Positions 1 to 5,078 of a stretch of 5,078 bases of DNA are shown here, one piece after another (position 1 is the stretch's first letter; each line of letters opens with the position of its first letter). The notes under the pieces are model-generated. The model saw nothing but the letters and a program-made list of their open reading frames with translations. It was not told where the DNA came from and ran no database searches. The DNA comes from Oceanospirillaceae bacterium (GTDB lineage Bacteria > Pseudomonadota > Gammaproteobacteria > Pseudomonadales > Balneatricaceae), in contig JAGSHA010000262.1 in assembly GCA_023954795.1 (NCBI GenBank), positions 1 to 5,078 of the forward strand, read 5' to 3'. The position numbers and the translations under genes are program-made.

Positions 1-899
1 CGATCGATATCTTTCAATGTGAAATCGATCTCTGCTTCCTGAGCAATCGCCAGCAAGTGCAGGATGGTGTTGGTGGAACCGCCCATGGCGATATCCAGCG
101 TAATCGCGTTTTCGAAGGCCTTAAAACCAACAGAGCGTGGTAATACGCCTTCATCTTCCTGTTCGTAGTATTTCTTCGCCATCTCAACGATGGTACGACC
201 GGCACGCAGGAACAGCTGTTCGCGGTCCGCGTGAGTGGCAACAACAGTACCGTTACCCGGCAGCGCCAGACCCAGCGCTTCCGCCAGACAGTTCATGGAG
301 TTCGCGGTAAACATACCAGAGCAGGAACCGCAGGTTGGGCACGCAGAACGTTCAACTTCGTCAACCAGTTCGTCAGAGGCGTTTGGATCAACGGCCAGCA
401 CCATCGCATCGACCAGATCCAGCTTGTGCTCGGACAGCTTGGTTTTGCCGGCTTCCATCGGGCCGCCAGAGACGAAAATAACCGGGATATTCAGGCGCAT
501 CGCCGCCATCAGCATCCCCGGTGTGATTTTGTCACAATTGGAGATGCAGACCAGAGCGTCAGCACAGTGGGCGTTAACCATGTACTCAACGGAGTCGGCG
601 ATAATGTCACGGGAAGGCAGGGAGTAGAGCATTCCGTCGTGACCCATTGCGATGCCGTCATCGACAGCAATGGTATTGAATTCTTTAGCGACACCACCCG
701 CTTTCTCAATTTCACGTGCGACCAGCTGGCCCATGTCCTTCAGATGGACGTGACCTGGTACGAACTGGGTGAAAGAGTTGGCAACGGCGATGATCGGTTT
801 ATGAAAGTCATCGTCCTTCATACCGGTAGCACGCCACAGAGCACGGGCGCCCGCCATGTTGCGACCTGCGGTGGAGGTCTTGGAGCGATATTGAGGCAT
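1..899 (-). CDS. ilvD: Dihydroxy-acid dehydratase, N-terminal half (partial at window edge)
   Basis: IlvD dehydrates 2,3-dihydroxy-3-methyl-butanoate and -pentanoate to the 2-oxo acids that become valine, leucine and isoleucine; it is a cytoplasmic Fe-S and Mg enzyme. About 299 residues are present of a usual ~615; the rest lies left of position 1. The translation starts MPQYRSKTSTAGRNMAGARA. Visible landmarks are Asp81 (Mg ligand region, VDDGIAMGH), the NCDK motif with Cys122, Asp123 and Lys124, and the SACPTCGSCSGMF motif near residues 185-197. Around residues 45-53 it reads QFVPGHVHL, with no cysteine at the place where plant-type [2Fe-2S] enzymes have PCN; this matches the E. coli type, whose cluster is oxygen-sensitive. 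The ATG is at 897-899 on the minus strand, preceded by AAGGA with a 7-nt spacer. It is divergent from ald. No frameshift was seen. Family assignment is secure. Confidence 0.97.
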   Translation of the reverse strand, partial: MPQYRSKTSTAGRNMAGARALWRATGMKDDDFHKPIIAVANSFTQFVPGHVHLKDMGQLVAREIEKAGGVAKEFNTIAVDDGIAMGHDGMLYSLPSRDIIADSVEYMVNAHCADALVCISNCDKITPGMLMAAMRLNIPVIFVSGGPMEAGKTKLSEHKLDLVDAMVLAVDPNASDELVDEVERSACPTCGSCSGMFTANSMNCLAEALGLALPGNGTVVATHADREQLFLRAGRTIVEMAKKYYEQEDEGVLPRSVGFKAFENAITLDIAMGGSTNTILHLLAIAQEAEIDFTLKDID

Positions 900-944
900 G
901 AAAAGATCCTTCAGGCTTAATTCTTGGATGTCATTGGATCGGCC

Positions 945-972
945 AGTATATCAGAACTGATGAATATCTGAC
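945..972 (-). promoter_or_regulatory. Candidate ilvD promoter (extended -10)
   Basis: On the minus strand, TGATATACT (953 to 945) fits an extended -10 element, TGn followed by a hexamer one base from TATAAT. A weak -35 (GTCAGA, 972 to 967) sits 16 bases upstream and matches TTGACA at only three positions, as is common with extended -10 promoters. Transcription would start near 938, giving a leader of about 40 bases with room for the ribosome site but not for a peptide-type attenuator. This is read by eye and no start site is known. Confidence 0.42.
950..961. promoter_or_regulatory. Small palindrome overlapping the ilvD -10 (operator candidate)
   Basis: The sequence ATCAG-AA-CTGAT is a perfect inverted repeat with 5-base arms and overlaps the predicted ilvD extended -10. 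A related element, ATATCTGA at 964-971, repeats ATATCAGA at 948-955 with one mismatch and a 16-base offset, so the site may be part of a two-element operator. A repressor bound here would block ilvD directly. No known consensus was matched, and short repeats of this size also occur by chance. Confidence 0.25.
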
Positions 973-980
973 CTCTTCAG

Positions 981-993
981 AGTGTCCTACACT
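981..993. repeat. Inverted repeat upstream of ald
   Basis: AGTGT-CCT-ACACT is a perfect inverted repeat with 5-base arms and a 3-base centre, about 50 bases ahead of the ald start. It runs into a direct repeat of ACTGTA (991-996 and 999-1004). It could be the operator for an alanine-responsive regulator such as an Lrp/AsnC-type protein, which controls ald in several bacteria. No clear sigma70 promoter for ald could be read around it (a TATGAC at 1010-1015 is the best -10). Function is speculative. Confidence 0.22.
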
Positions 994-1041
994 GTAAGAC
1001 TGTATCTCATATGACTTAATTTCATGGAATGGAGGTAGGTT

Positions 1042-2169
1042 ATGCTGATTGGCATCCCCAAAGAGATCAAAGTGCATGAATATCGGGTGGGGTTAACCCC
1101 CGCGGGTGTGCACGAACTGATCAATCAAGGGCATCAGGTTCTGGTTGAACGGTTTGCGGGCATGGGCGTTGGTTATGTAGACGACGACTACGCCAAAGTG
1201 GGGGCTTCAGTGGTGGGAACCGCTGAGGAGGTGTACCTCAATTCCGAAATGATCATCAAAGTGAAGGAGCCACAGCCTCGCGAGTGCAACATGCTCTCCG
1301 AAGGACAGCTGCTTTTCGCCTATCTGCATCTGGCGGCCGATCAGCAACAAACCGAAGCGCTGATGAGGTCTGGCTGCACAGCTCTGGCATTTGAAACTGT
1401 CACATCCCCCAGTGGTGGCCTGCCGCTACTGGCGCCGATGAGTGAAGTAGCAGGGCGTATGTCGATTCAGGCAGGGGCACACTGTTTGGAAAAAGCGCAG
1501 GGCGGTAGAGGTATCCTGCTAGGAGGGGTGCCCGGCGTATTGCCTGCCAAAGTGGTGGTGCTTGGCGGCGGGGTGGTCGGTGAGAATGCAGCCCGCATGG
1601 CGTTGGGGCTGGGAGCTCAGGTCACGATTATTGATCGCTCGATCCCCCGCCTGAAACAGCTGGATGCGCAGTTCGGTGGTTGCTTACAAACGCTCTACTC
1701 CACTCAAGACAATATTGAAAATGCAGTATTAGCAGCAGATTTGATCGTAGGTGCGGTGCTGATACCGGGAGCGGCGGCCCCCAAACTGGTGACCCGCGAC
1801 ATGGTGTCGGCGATGAAGCCAGGCACTGTGATGGTGGATGTTGCAATTGATCAGGGCGGTTGTTTTGAAACCAGCCGGCCAACGACACATCAAGAGCCTA
1901 TCTACGAAGTGGATCATGTGGTGCATTACTGTGTGGCCAATATGCCCGGTGCCGTAGCCCGTACGTCCGCACTGGCACTGGAAAATGCAACACTGCCCTA
2001 CGTTCTTGCTTTGGCGACGAAAGGTTGGCGACAGGCTTTGTGGGACGATCCGTACTTGGCCAATGGGCTGAATATCCATAATGGTCAGATCACCTGTCCC
2101 GGTGTGGCGGATGCGTTTAATCTGTCCCTCATACCAATGGAGCAGGTGCTCGAGAATAATCGGACTTGA
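1042..2169 (+). CDS. ald: Alanine dehydrogenase
   Basis: Catalyses the reversible NAD-dependent oxidative deamination of L-alanine to pyruvate and ammonia in the cytoplasm; it serves alanine catabolism or, in reverse, ammonium assimilation and NADH recycling. The 375-residue length is typical. Every catalytic landmark falls at the usual number: Arg15 and Lys75 (pyruvate binding, in EYRVGLTP and KVKEPQP), His96 (AYLHLA) and Asp270 (VDVAIDQGG). The Rossmann fold starts at VVVLGGGVVG (171-180), with the GxGxxG glycines at 175, 177 and 180, and Asp198 ends the second strand, as expected for NAD rather than NADP. The C-terminal GLNIHNGQIT motif is intact. The ATG follows GGAGG with a 6-base spacer. 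It is divergent from ilvD, which also draws on pyruvate-derived carbon, and is followed after 52 bases by a small membrane protein gene with no terminator visible between. Confidence 0.97.
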   Translation: MLIGIPKEIKVHEYRVGLTPAGVHELINQGHQVLVERFAGMGVGYVDDDYAKVGASVVGTAEEVYLNSEMIIKVKEPQPRECNMLSEGQLLFAYLHLAADQQQTEALMRSGCTALAFETVTSPSGGLPLLAPMSEVAGRMSIQAGAHCLEKAQGGRGILLGGVPGVLPAKVVVLGGGVVGENAARMALGLGAQVTIIDRSIPRLKQLDAQFGGCLQTLYSTQDNIENAVLAADLIVGAVLIPGAAAPKLVTRDMVSAMKPGTVMVDVAIDQGGCFETSRPTTHQEPIYEVDHVVHYCVANMPGAVARTSALALENATLPYVLALATKGWRQALWDDPYLANGLNIHNGQITCPGVADAFNLSLIPMEQVLENNRT

Positions 2170-2221
2170 TTGCTGGCGATTGATCGGGGAGGCTATGGCT
2201 ACCTTGTACAGGGAGACCAAG

Positions 2222-2470
2222 ATGTCCTCAATTGATAAGAAAAAACTTCGCTCCGATATCTGGATGCAACGTCTGATGAAAACCGGGATTCCGGTGGCGA
2301 TTGTCAGTGTTTTGAGCCTGTGGTTAGGCTGGTGGCTGCAAGAGCCTGCATTGGGTCAGGTATTTATTGTGACGGCTGGGATTGCTCTGGTCATTGGCCT
2401 GATCTACAACGTACGTTTTGTCATCCTATCTGTGCGCCAGCTCAAAGATAAAGAAAACGACAGCAAATGA
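2222..2470 (+). CDS. Small two-helix inner-membrane protein, function unknown
   Basis: An 82-residue protein that I do not recognise as a named family. It has a basic, charged N-terminus (residues 1-21), a hydrophobic helix at about 22-39 rich in Trp and Leu (WLGWWLQ), a short loop EPALG, a second helix at about 44-70, and a charged Lys/Asp tail, so it is probably an inner-membrane hairpin. The ATG at 2222 was chosen because GGGAGA lies 5 bases upstream. An in-frame ATG at 2195 would add nine residues but leaves only 2 bases after its GGGGAGG. The frame stays open further upstream, but only within ald. Its stop overlaps the regulator start by ATGA, implying translational coupling and a shared role with the regulator, for example as a membrane partner or target. 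That role is inferred from position only. Confidence 0.78.
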   Translation: MSSIDKKKLRSDIWMQRLMKTGIPVAIVSVLSLWLGWWLQEPALGQVFIVTAGIALVIGLIYNVRFVILSVRQLKDKENDSK

Positions 2471-3126
2471 GTGCAGAGGTGCTGATCGATCGCTACGGAG
2501 CACTGGCTGAACTGGATGCCGAAGGGCGTGAGCTGCTCTTGCAGGCACGTCGTGTTGAGTTGCCAGCAGATACGGTGATCTTTCGTCACGGCGACAGCTG
2601 TGATCATTTTGTGATGCTGGTGTCGGGGCGTATTAAGGTGATGACGCGTTCGACAGCCGGACGGGAGTTACTGCTCTATCGTATTGATCAGCTCGGCACC
2701 TGTGTTCTGACCACCTCATGTTTACTCGGGCATCAGAATTATCCCGCGGAAGGCATCGCCGAGACGGATGTGGTCGCTTATTTGCTGCCGCGATCAGCCT
2801 TTCAACAGGCAGTGGATAATTCCCCAGCACTGCGCACCTTTATTTTTGACTCTTACGCTGAACGGCTGGCCGGATTGATTCATCTGGTGCAGGCGGTTTC
2901 CTTTGAAAATATCGAACAGCGTTTATCTGCACATCTGTTGCAGCGAGCGGATGAGGAGGGTGTCGTGCGCGAGTCTCATCAGTTGATTGCGGATGAACTG
3001 GGTACCGCCCGGGAAGTGATCAGTCGCAAACTTCAGGTGCTGGCTAAGAAAAACGTGCTGGTGTTGGAGCGAGGGCGGGTGACGCTGATCGATCCTGATG
3101 CACTGCAGCACTCTCAATGTGACTAA
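2467..3126 (+). CDS. Crp/Fnr-family transcriptional regulator
   Basis: A 219-residue cytoplasmic DNA-binding regulator. An N-terminal cyclic-nucleotide-binding-like beta-barrel (about 15-115, with FRHGDSCDHFVMLVSGRIKV) is followed by a dimerisation helix (about 120-145) and a C-terminal winged helix-turn-helix (about 150-210, with HQLIADELG then TAREVISRKLQVL). The recognition helix has Arg182, Glu183 and Arg187 at the places of CRP Arg180, Glu181 and Arg185, with Ser186 as in FNR. The N-terminal cysteine cluster of FNR is absent, and the usual RS cAMP-contact pair is replaced around YPAEGIAETD. Cys79 and Cys85 (GTCVLTTSC) form a C-x5-C pair in the sensor barrel, with Cys45 nearby, so a thiol, sulfur or redox signal is possible (inference). 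The start overlaps the preceding stop (ATGA) and has no strong ribosome site of its own, so translation probably relies on coupling. Family is certain; ligand is unknown. Confidence 0.93.
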   Translation: MSAEVLIDRYGALAELDAEGRELLLQARRVELPADTVIFRHGDSCDHFVMLVSGRIKVMTRSTAGRELLLYRIDQLGTCVLTTSCLLGHQNYPAEGIAETDVVAYLLPRSAFQQAVDNSPALRTFIFDSYAERLAGLIHLVQAVSFENIEQRLSAHLLQRADEEGVVRESHQLIADELGTAREVISRKLQVLAKKNVLVLERGRVTLIDPDALQHSQCD

Positions 3127-3133
3127 AGTCACA
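3118..3133. promoter_or_regulatory. Perfect CRP-type operator TGTGA-N6-TCACA
   Basis: TGTGACTAAAGTCACA is a perfect palindrome with 7-base arms and an AA centre, and exactly matches the core CRP consensus TGTGA-N6-TCACA. It spans the end of the Crp/Fnr regulator gene, with that gene's TAA stop (3124-3126) in the middle. Its centre (3125.5) lies 41.5 bases ahead of position 3167, and a -10-like GATACT sits at 3155-3160, which is the geometry of a class II CRP-dependent promoter. It may bind the regulator encoded just upstream, whose recognition helix suits TGTGA, or a global CRP/Vfr protein. Confidence 0.7.
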
Positions 3134-3154
3134 GATAGAGCACTCTTTGGACGA

Positions 3155-3160
3155 GATACT
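3155..3160 (+). promoter_or_regulatory. Candidate -10 of an activator-dependent promoter for the DUF2892 gene
   Basis: GATACT matches TATAAT at four positions, including the key A2 and T6. It is paired with the palindrome at 3118-3133 rather than with a good -35, as expected where an activator overlaps the -35 region. The predicted start near 3167 leaves a leader of about 31 bases before the ATG at 3198. The assignment depends on the operator being real. Confidence 0.4.
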
Positions 3161-3197
3161 GAATGCAACTTCATATTTATCTGTCCGGGAGAGCGTT

Positions 3198-3392
3198 ATG
3201 GAAAAGAATATAGGTAGTTTGGATAAAGCGATTCGTGTGCTGGTGGGCCTCGTTCTATTGGCGCTGGTATTTGTTGGTCCGCAGTCCGTTTGGGGCTGGG
3301 TTGGGTTGCCGGTCATCCTGATCGCTTTGTTTGGTTGGTGCCCGCTGTACAAAGTATTGGGTGTGAGTACCTGTAAGCGCTGCAATAACTGA
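3198..3392 (+). CDS. DUF2892 (YgaP transmembrane-domain-like) inner-membrane protein
   Basis: A 64-residue membrane protein. It opens with MEKNIGSLDKAIRVLVG, the usual start of DUF2892 proteins, followed by two hydrophobic helices (about 12-27 and 31-46) and the signature GWCPLYKVLGVSTCKRC with Cys48, Cys59 and Cys62. The same fold forms the membrane anchor of the rhodanese YgaP of E. coli. Here there is no rhodanese domain, so it is a stand-alone form, often found near sulfur-handling genes. The ATG at 3198 is chosen over an in-frame TTG at 3147 because the family starts at MEKNIG and GGGAGAG lies just upstream (3187-3193). It lies 71 bases after the Crp/Fnr gene, behind a CRP-type site, and is closed by a strong terminator, so it may be both the end of the operon and a separately induced unit. 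The biochemical role is unknown. Confidence 0.9.
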   Translation: MEKNIGSLDKAIRVLVGLVLLALVFVGPQSVWGWVGLPVILIALFGWCPLYKVLGVSTCKRCNN

Positions 3393-3422
3393 CCCAAACG
3401 GACTATTTCCTTTCTTACTATG

Positions 3423-3453
3423 AAACGCCGCTTCTTTAAGCGGCGTTTTTTTT
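3423..3453 (+). terminator. Strong rho-independent terminator after the DUF2892 gene
   Basis: AAACGCCGCTT and AAGCGGCGTTT form a perfect 11-bp stem (3423-3433 with 3438-3448) around a CTTT tetraloop, ending in eight T residues (3446-3453). It lies 30 bases after the DUF2892 stop and separates that transcript from the glycine-zipper operon. The left side lacks a long A-run, so it probably works in one direction only. Confidence 0.95.
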
Positions 3454-3475
3454 CAGTTCAGTAAAGATTCATCCA

Positions 3476-3506
3476 TTGACCCCTACCCTGTAGTCATTCT
3501 TACAAC
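3476..3506 (+). promoter_or_regulatory. Weak candidate promoter for the glycine-zipper/PepSY/regulator operon
   Basis: TTGACC (3476-3481) is a good -35 match at five of six positions. The -10 is unclear: TCTTAC at a 16-base spacing matches three positions, and TACAAC (3501-3506) at 19 bases matches four. A poor -10 or long spacing would suit a promoter that needs an activator, but no known response-regulator box could be read. A promoter is expected here because of the upstream terminator. Confidence 0.3.
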
Positions 3507-3535
3507 GAACCTGCTAAGCAGATAGGAGTGACGTG

Positions 3536-4084
3536 ATGAAAAAGCTGATACTGACCGCCCTGCTCAGCGTGGGTGTGATAGCAACCCAGGCGGAGGCACG
3601 CAGCTGGGATAAGGGACATCCAAAACATAAGGACTATGCCCGCGTTGTGCATGTAGAACCCATTTACCATCGGATTGAACGCAGTATTCCCCGCGAAACT
3701 TGCTGGAATGAGCGTGTACAGGTGCAGCAGCCACACCGTTATCGCAACGATTCTTATACGGACGAAATACTGGGTGGCATCATCGGTGGTGCTATTGGTA
3801 ACGCGGTGGGGCATAACAAATCGAATAAAAAGGTTCAGGCCGCCATTGGTGCTGCGTTGGGCGCATCAATCGCGCACGATATGAATCGCCCCCGTCACCG
3901 TGACTACGGTGTAAGCTACCGGGATGAGCAGCGTTGTGCGGTCGAACATGATGTGGAGTATCATGAAGAGGTTTCTGGATATAACGTCACGTACCGTTAT
4001 CACGGACGGGAATATCAAACCCGGACACGGCGGCATCCGGGTAAACGCATCAGAGTGCAGGTTGATGTTCGGCCGGTACACTGA
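3536..4084 (+). CDS. Secreted glycine-zipper 2TM-domain protein
   Basis: A 182-residue exported protein. Residues 1-21 form a signal peptide (MKKLILTALLSVGVIATQAEA) with a likely cut after AEA; there is no lipobox cysteine, so it is not a lipoprotein. The mature N-terminal part is rich in His and Arg with Cys56. A glycine-zipper segment at about 75-113 (DEILGGIIGGAIGNAVG, then AAIGAALGASIA) matches the 17-kDa-antigen-like family that inserts in or packs against the outer membrane. The C-terminal part (Cys134, then SGYNVTYRYHGREYQTR and PGKRIRVQVDVRP) is the usual tail of these proteins. The ATG at 3536 is preferred over the adjacent GTG at 3533 because AGGAG (3524-3528) is then 7 bases away. 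It is the first gene of an apparent operon with a PepSY protein and a response regulator. An envelope-structure or stress role is inferred; exact function is unknown. Confidence 0.88.
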   Translation: MKKLILTALLSVGVIATQAEARSWDKGHPKHKDYARVVHVEPIYHRIERSIPRETCWNERVQVQQPHRYRNDSYTDEILGGIIGGAIGNAVGHNKSNKKVQAAIGAALGASIAHDMNRPRHRDYGVSYRDEQRCAVEHDVEYHEEVSGYNVTYRYHGREYQTRTRRHPGKRIRVQVDVRPVH

Positions 4085-4107
4085 GGTTAATGTTTAAGGG
4101 GTTGGGA

Positions 4108-4419
4108 ATGTACAAAGGGATTGGCACAACGACGGCAAAAGCAGGCGGTGTATTAGGTTTATCGCTGATGCTGATGTTCAGTCCGGCTATATCTGCCGCG
4201 CCGGTAACCAGCCCAGCGGCCAGTATGTTACTGGCCCAAAATTCGATCAGCCTGCAGCAGGCGGTCGCCCGTGTTAAGGAAAAATATGGCGGGCGGGTTT
4301 TGAAAGCCGAACCCGTTACAGTTAAAGGTCGGGCCGGGTATCGCATCCGGGTTATGAGTAACGGGCGTATTCGTGAATTTCTTGTGGATGCGTCCAATGG
4401 AACGTTGATGCGACCCTGA
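4108..4419 (+). CDS. Secreted PepSY-domain protein
   Basis: A 103-residue periplasmic protein. An N-terminal signal peptide (about residues 1-30, hydrophobic core GGVLGLSLMLMFSPAISA, cut after SAA or ISA) precedes a single PepSY domain at about 44-103: SLQQAVARVKEKYGGRVLKAEP, then GYRIRVMSNGRIREFLVDASNG. PepSY domains are small periplasmic modules thought to bind or inhibit other proteins, and single-domain forms commonly sit next to two-component genes. The ATG at 4108 is chosen because AAGGGG lies 6 bases upstream; an in-frame ATG at 4090 would add six residues but has only a 3-base spacing after GAGG. It lies 23 bases after the glycine-zipper gene and 23 bases before the response regulator, so it is likely co-transcribed and may modulate the partner sensor kinase (inference). 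Confidence 0.9.
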   Translation: MYKGIGTTTAKAGGVLGLSLMLMFSPAISAAPVTSPAASMLLAQNSISLQQAVARVKEKYGGRVLKAEPVTVKGRAGYRIRVMSNGRIREFLVDASNGTLMRP

Positions 4420-4442
4420 TCAGCCCGAAAGAGGAAGATGCA

Positions 4443-5078
4443 ATGAAACTGCTTGTTGTTGAAGATGAACCGGATCTGCGTCGTCAGTTGGTCAAAGCGA
4501 TGGAAGGTCGTGGTTACACCGTCGAAGATTGTGAAGATGGTGAAGAGGCGCTCTATCTGGGGCGCGAATATCCGTACGATCTGGCGATTGTCGATCTGGG
4601 CTTGCCTAAGCTGTCGGGCGTTGATGTGATTAAACGCTGGCGTGCTGAAGAAAAGCGTTTCCCCATCATTATTCTGACCGCCCGTGGTGACTGGCAGGAT
4701 AAGGTGGAAGGACTGGAAGCGGGGGCAGATGACTATCTGGTTAAGCCGTTTCATATGGAAGAGCTGGCCGCGCGATTGAATGCTCTGCTGCGTCGTACCG
4801 CGGGTCACGCCAAGCCTGAGTTTGAGTTTGGGCCACTGCGTATCGATACCACCGGCCGTGTGGTGTACCGTAACGACGAGCCGGTATCACTCACCAGCTA
4901 CGAATATAAAACGTTTGAATATTTAGTCCTGCACGCGGGTAAAACCGTGTCCAAAACTGAATTGACCGAACACCTGTACCATCAGGACTATGACCGAGAC
5001 AGCAATGTACTGGAGGTGTTTATCCGCCGCCTGCGACAGAAGCTGGACCCGGATCAGGATATACAGCCGATCACGACC
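4443..5078 (+). CDS. PhoP-like OmpR-family response regulator (C-terminus cut by window edge)
   Basis: A two-component DNA-binding regulator; 212 residues are present, probably about ten short of full length. The receiver domain (1-118) has the acidic pocket Glu7-Asp8, phospho-acceptor Asp51 (AIVDLGLP), Thr79, and Lys101 in DDYLVKPF. The stretch TARGDWQDKVEGLEAGADDY closely resembles enteric PhoP, as does KRWR after the acceptor, so the PhoP/PmrA/QseB branch fits best; orthology to phoP itself is not proven and no symbol is given. The C-terminal winged helix (about 127-212) contains LTSYEYKTFEYLVLHAGKTV and the recognition-helix region SNVLEVFIRRLRQKL. The missing end should carry the RGxGY motif. 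GAGGA sits 7 bases before the ATG. It follows the PepSY gene by 23 bases; a sensor kinase gene is expected to the right. It likely senses an envelope signal. Confidence 0.95.
   Translation, partial: MKLLVVEDEPDLRRQLVKAMEGRGYTVEDCEDGEEALYLGREYPYDLAIVDLGLPKLSGVDVIKRWRAEEKRFPIIILTARGDWQDKVEGLEAGADDYLVKPFHMEELAARLNALLRRTAGHAKPEFEFGPLRIDTTGRVVYRNDEPVSLTSYEYKTFEYLVLHAGKTVSKTELTEHLYHQDYDRDSNVLEVFIRRLRQKLDPDQDIQPITT

Noticed and set aside
522..536. TGTGA-TTTTG-TCACA, resembling a second CRP site
   Set aside because: The spacer is 5 bases, not 6, and it lies well inside the ilvD coding region over the codons of the conserved NCDKITPG motif, which explains the sequence.
231..920. Long open frame (229 codons) on the plus strand
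   Set aside because: It lies antisense to ilvD, whose minus-strand product matches a well-known family throughout; the plus-strand translation has no recognisable domain.
1117..1128. CTGAT-CA-ATCAA, resembling an FNR box
   Set aside because: The spacing is 2 bases instead of 4, and it is inside the ald coding sequence.
2081..2221. N-terminal extension of the small membrane protein into ald
   Set aside because: The extension overlaps conserved ald codons, and a good ribosome site precedes the ATG at 2222.
3511..3521. Palindrome CTGCT-A-AGCAG just before the glycine-zipper ribosome site
   Set aside because: It is short, has a one-base centre and no further symmetry; too likely by chance to list as an operator or hairpin.
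4091..4107. TGTTTA followed after 5 bases by a second hexamer, as in a PhoP box
   Set aside because: The second hexamer (TTGGGA) matches TGTTTA at only two positions, and the site overlaps the start region of the PepSY gene, where ribosome-site sequence explains the G-run.
4050..4808. Long open frame (252 codons) on the minus strand
   Set aside because: It is antisense to the PepSY and response-regulator genes, both with clear domains and ribosome sites; its product looks like a reverse-strand shadow.

Overview
The window looks like chromosomal DNA of a gammaproteobacterium of moderate GC content, probably a non-enteric (environmental or marine-type) lineage. This rests on three things: an E. 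coli-type IlvD, a PhoP-class response regulator, and ordinary gammaproteobacterial Shine-Dalgarno and terminator signals. It is an inference, because no marker gene fixes the genus. Seven protein-coding genes fill almost the whole window. No RNA gene, insertion sequence, CRISPR array or gene-free stretch longer than about 150 bases was seen.

Left part (1-1041): the 5' half of ilvD (dihydroxy-acid dehydratase) runs leftwards off the window edge. A 142-bp divergent intergenic region separates it from the next gene. It carries a plausible extended -10 promoter for ilvD, overlapped by a small palindrome, and a second inverted repeat nearer the other gene.

Middle part (1042-3453), rightward: ald (alanine dehydrogenase), a small two-helix membrane protein of unknown function, a Crp/Fnr-family regulator whose start overlaps the previous stop (ATGA), then a DUF2892 membrane protein followed by a strong intrinsic terminator. 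The most notable signal is a perfect TGTGA-N6-TCACA palindrome across the regulator's own stop codon. It lies exactly where a class II CRP-type activator would sit for a -10-like hexamer ahead of the DUF2892 gene. The regulator's recognition helix keeps the R-E-x-x-x-R contact pattern that reads TGTGA in CRP. It lacks the FNR iron-sulfur cysteines and the usual cAMP-binding residues, but has a C-x5-C cysteine pair in its sensor domain. A self-contained sensor-to-effector unit, perhaps responding to sulfur or redox signals, is the working hypothesis.

Right part (3454-5078), rightward: a secreted glycine-zipper protein, a secreted PepSY-domain protein and a PhoP-like response regulator (cut by the window edge just before its C-terminus) follow closely and probably form one operon. 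A sensor kinase gene would be expected just outside the window. The layout suggests an envelope-sensing two-component system with periplasmic accessory proteins.
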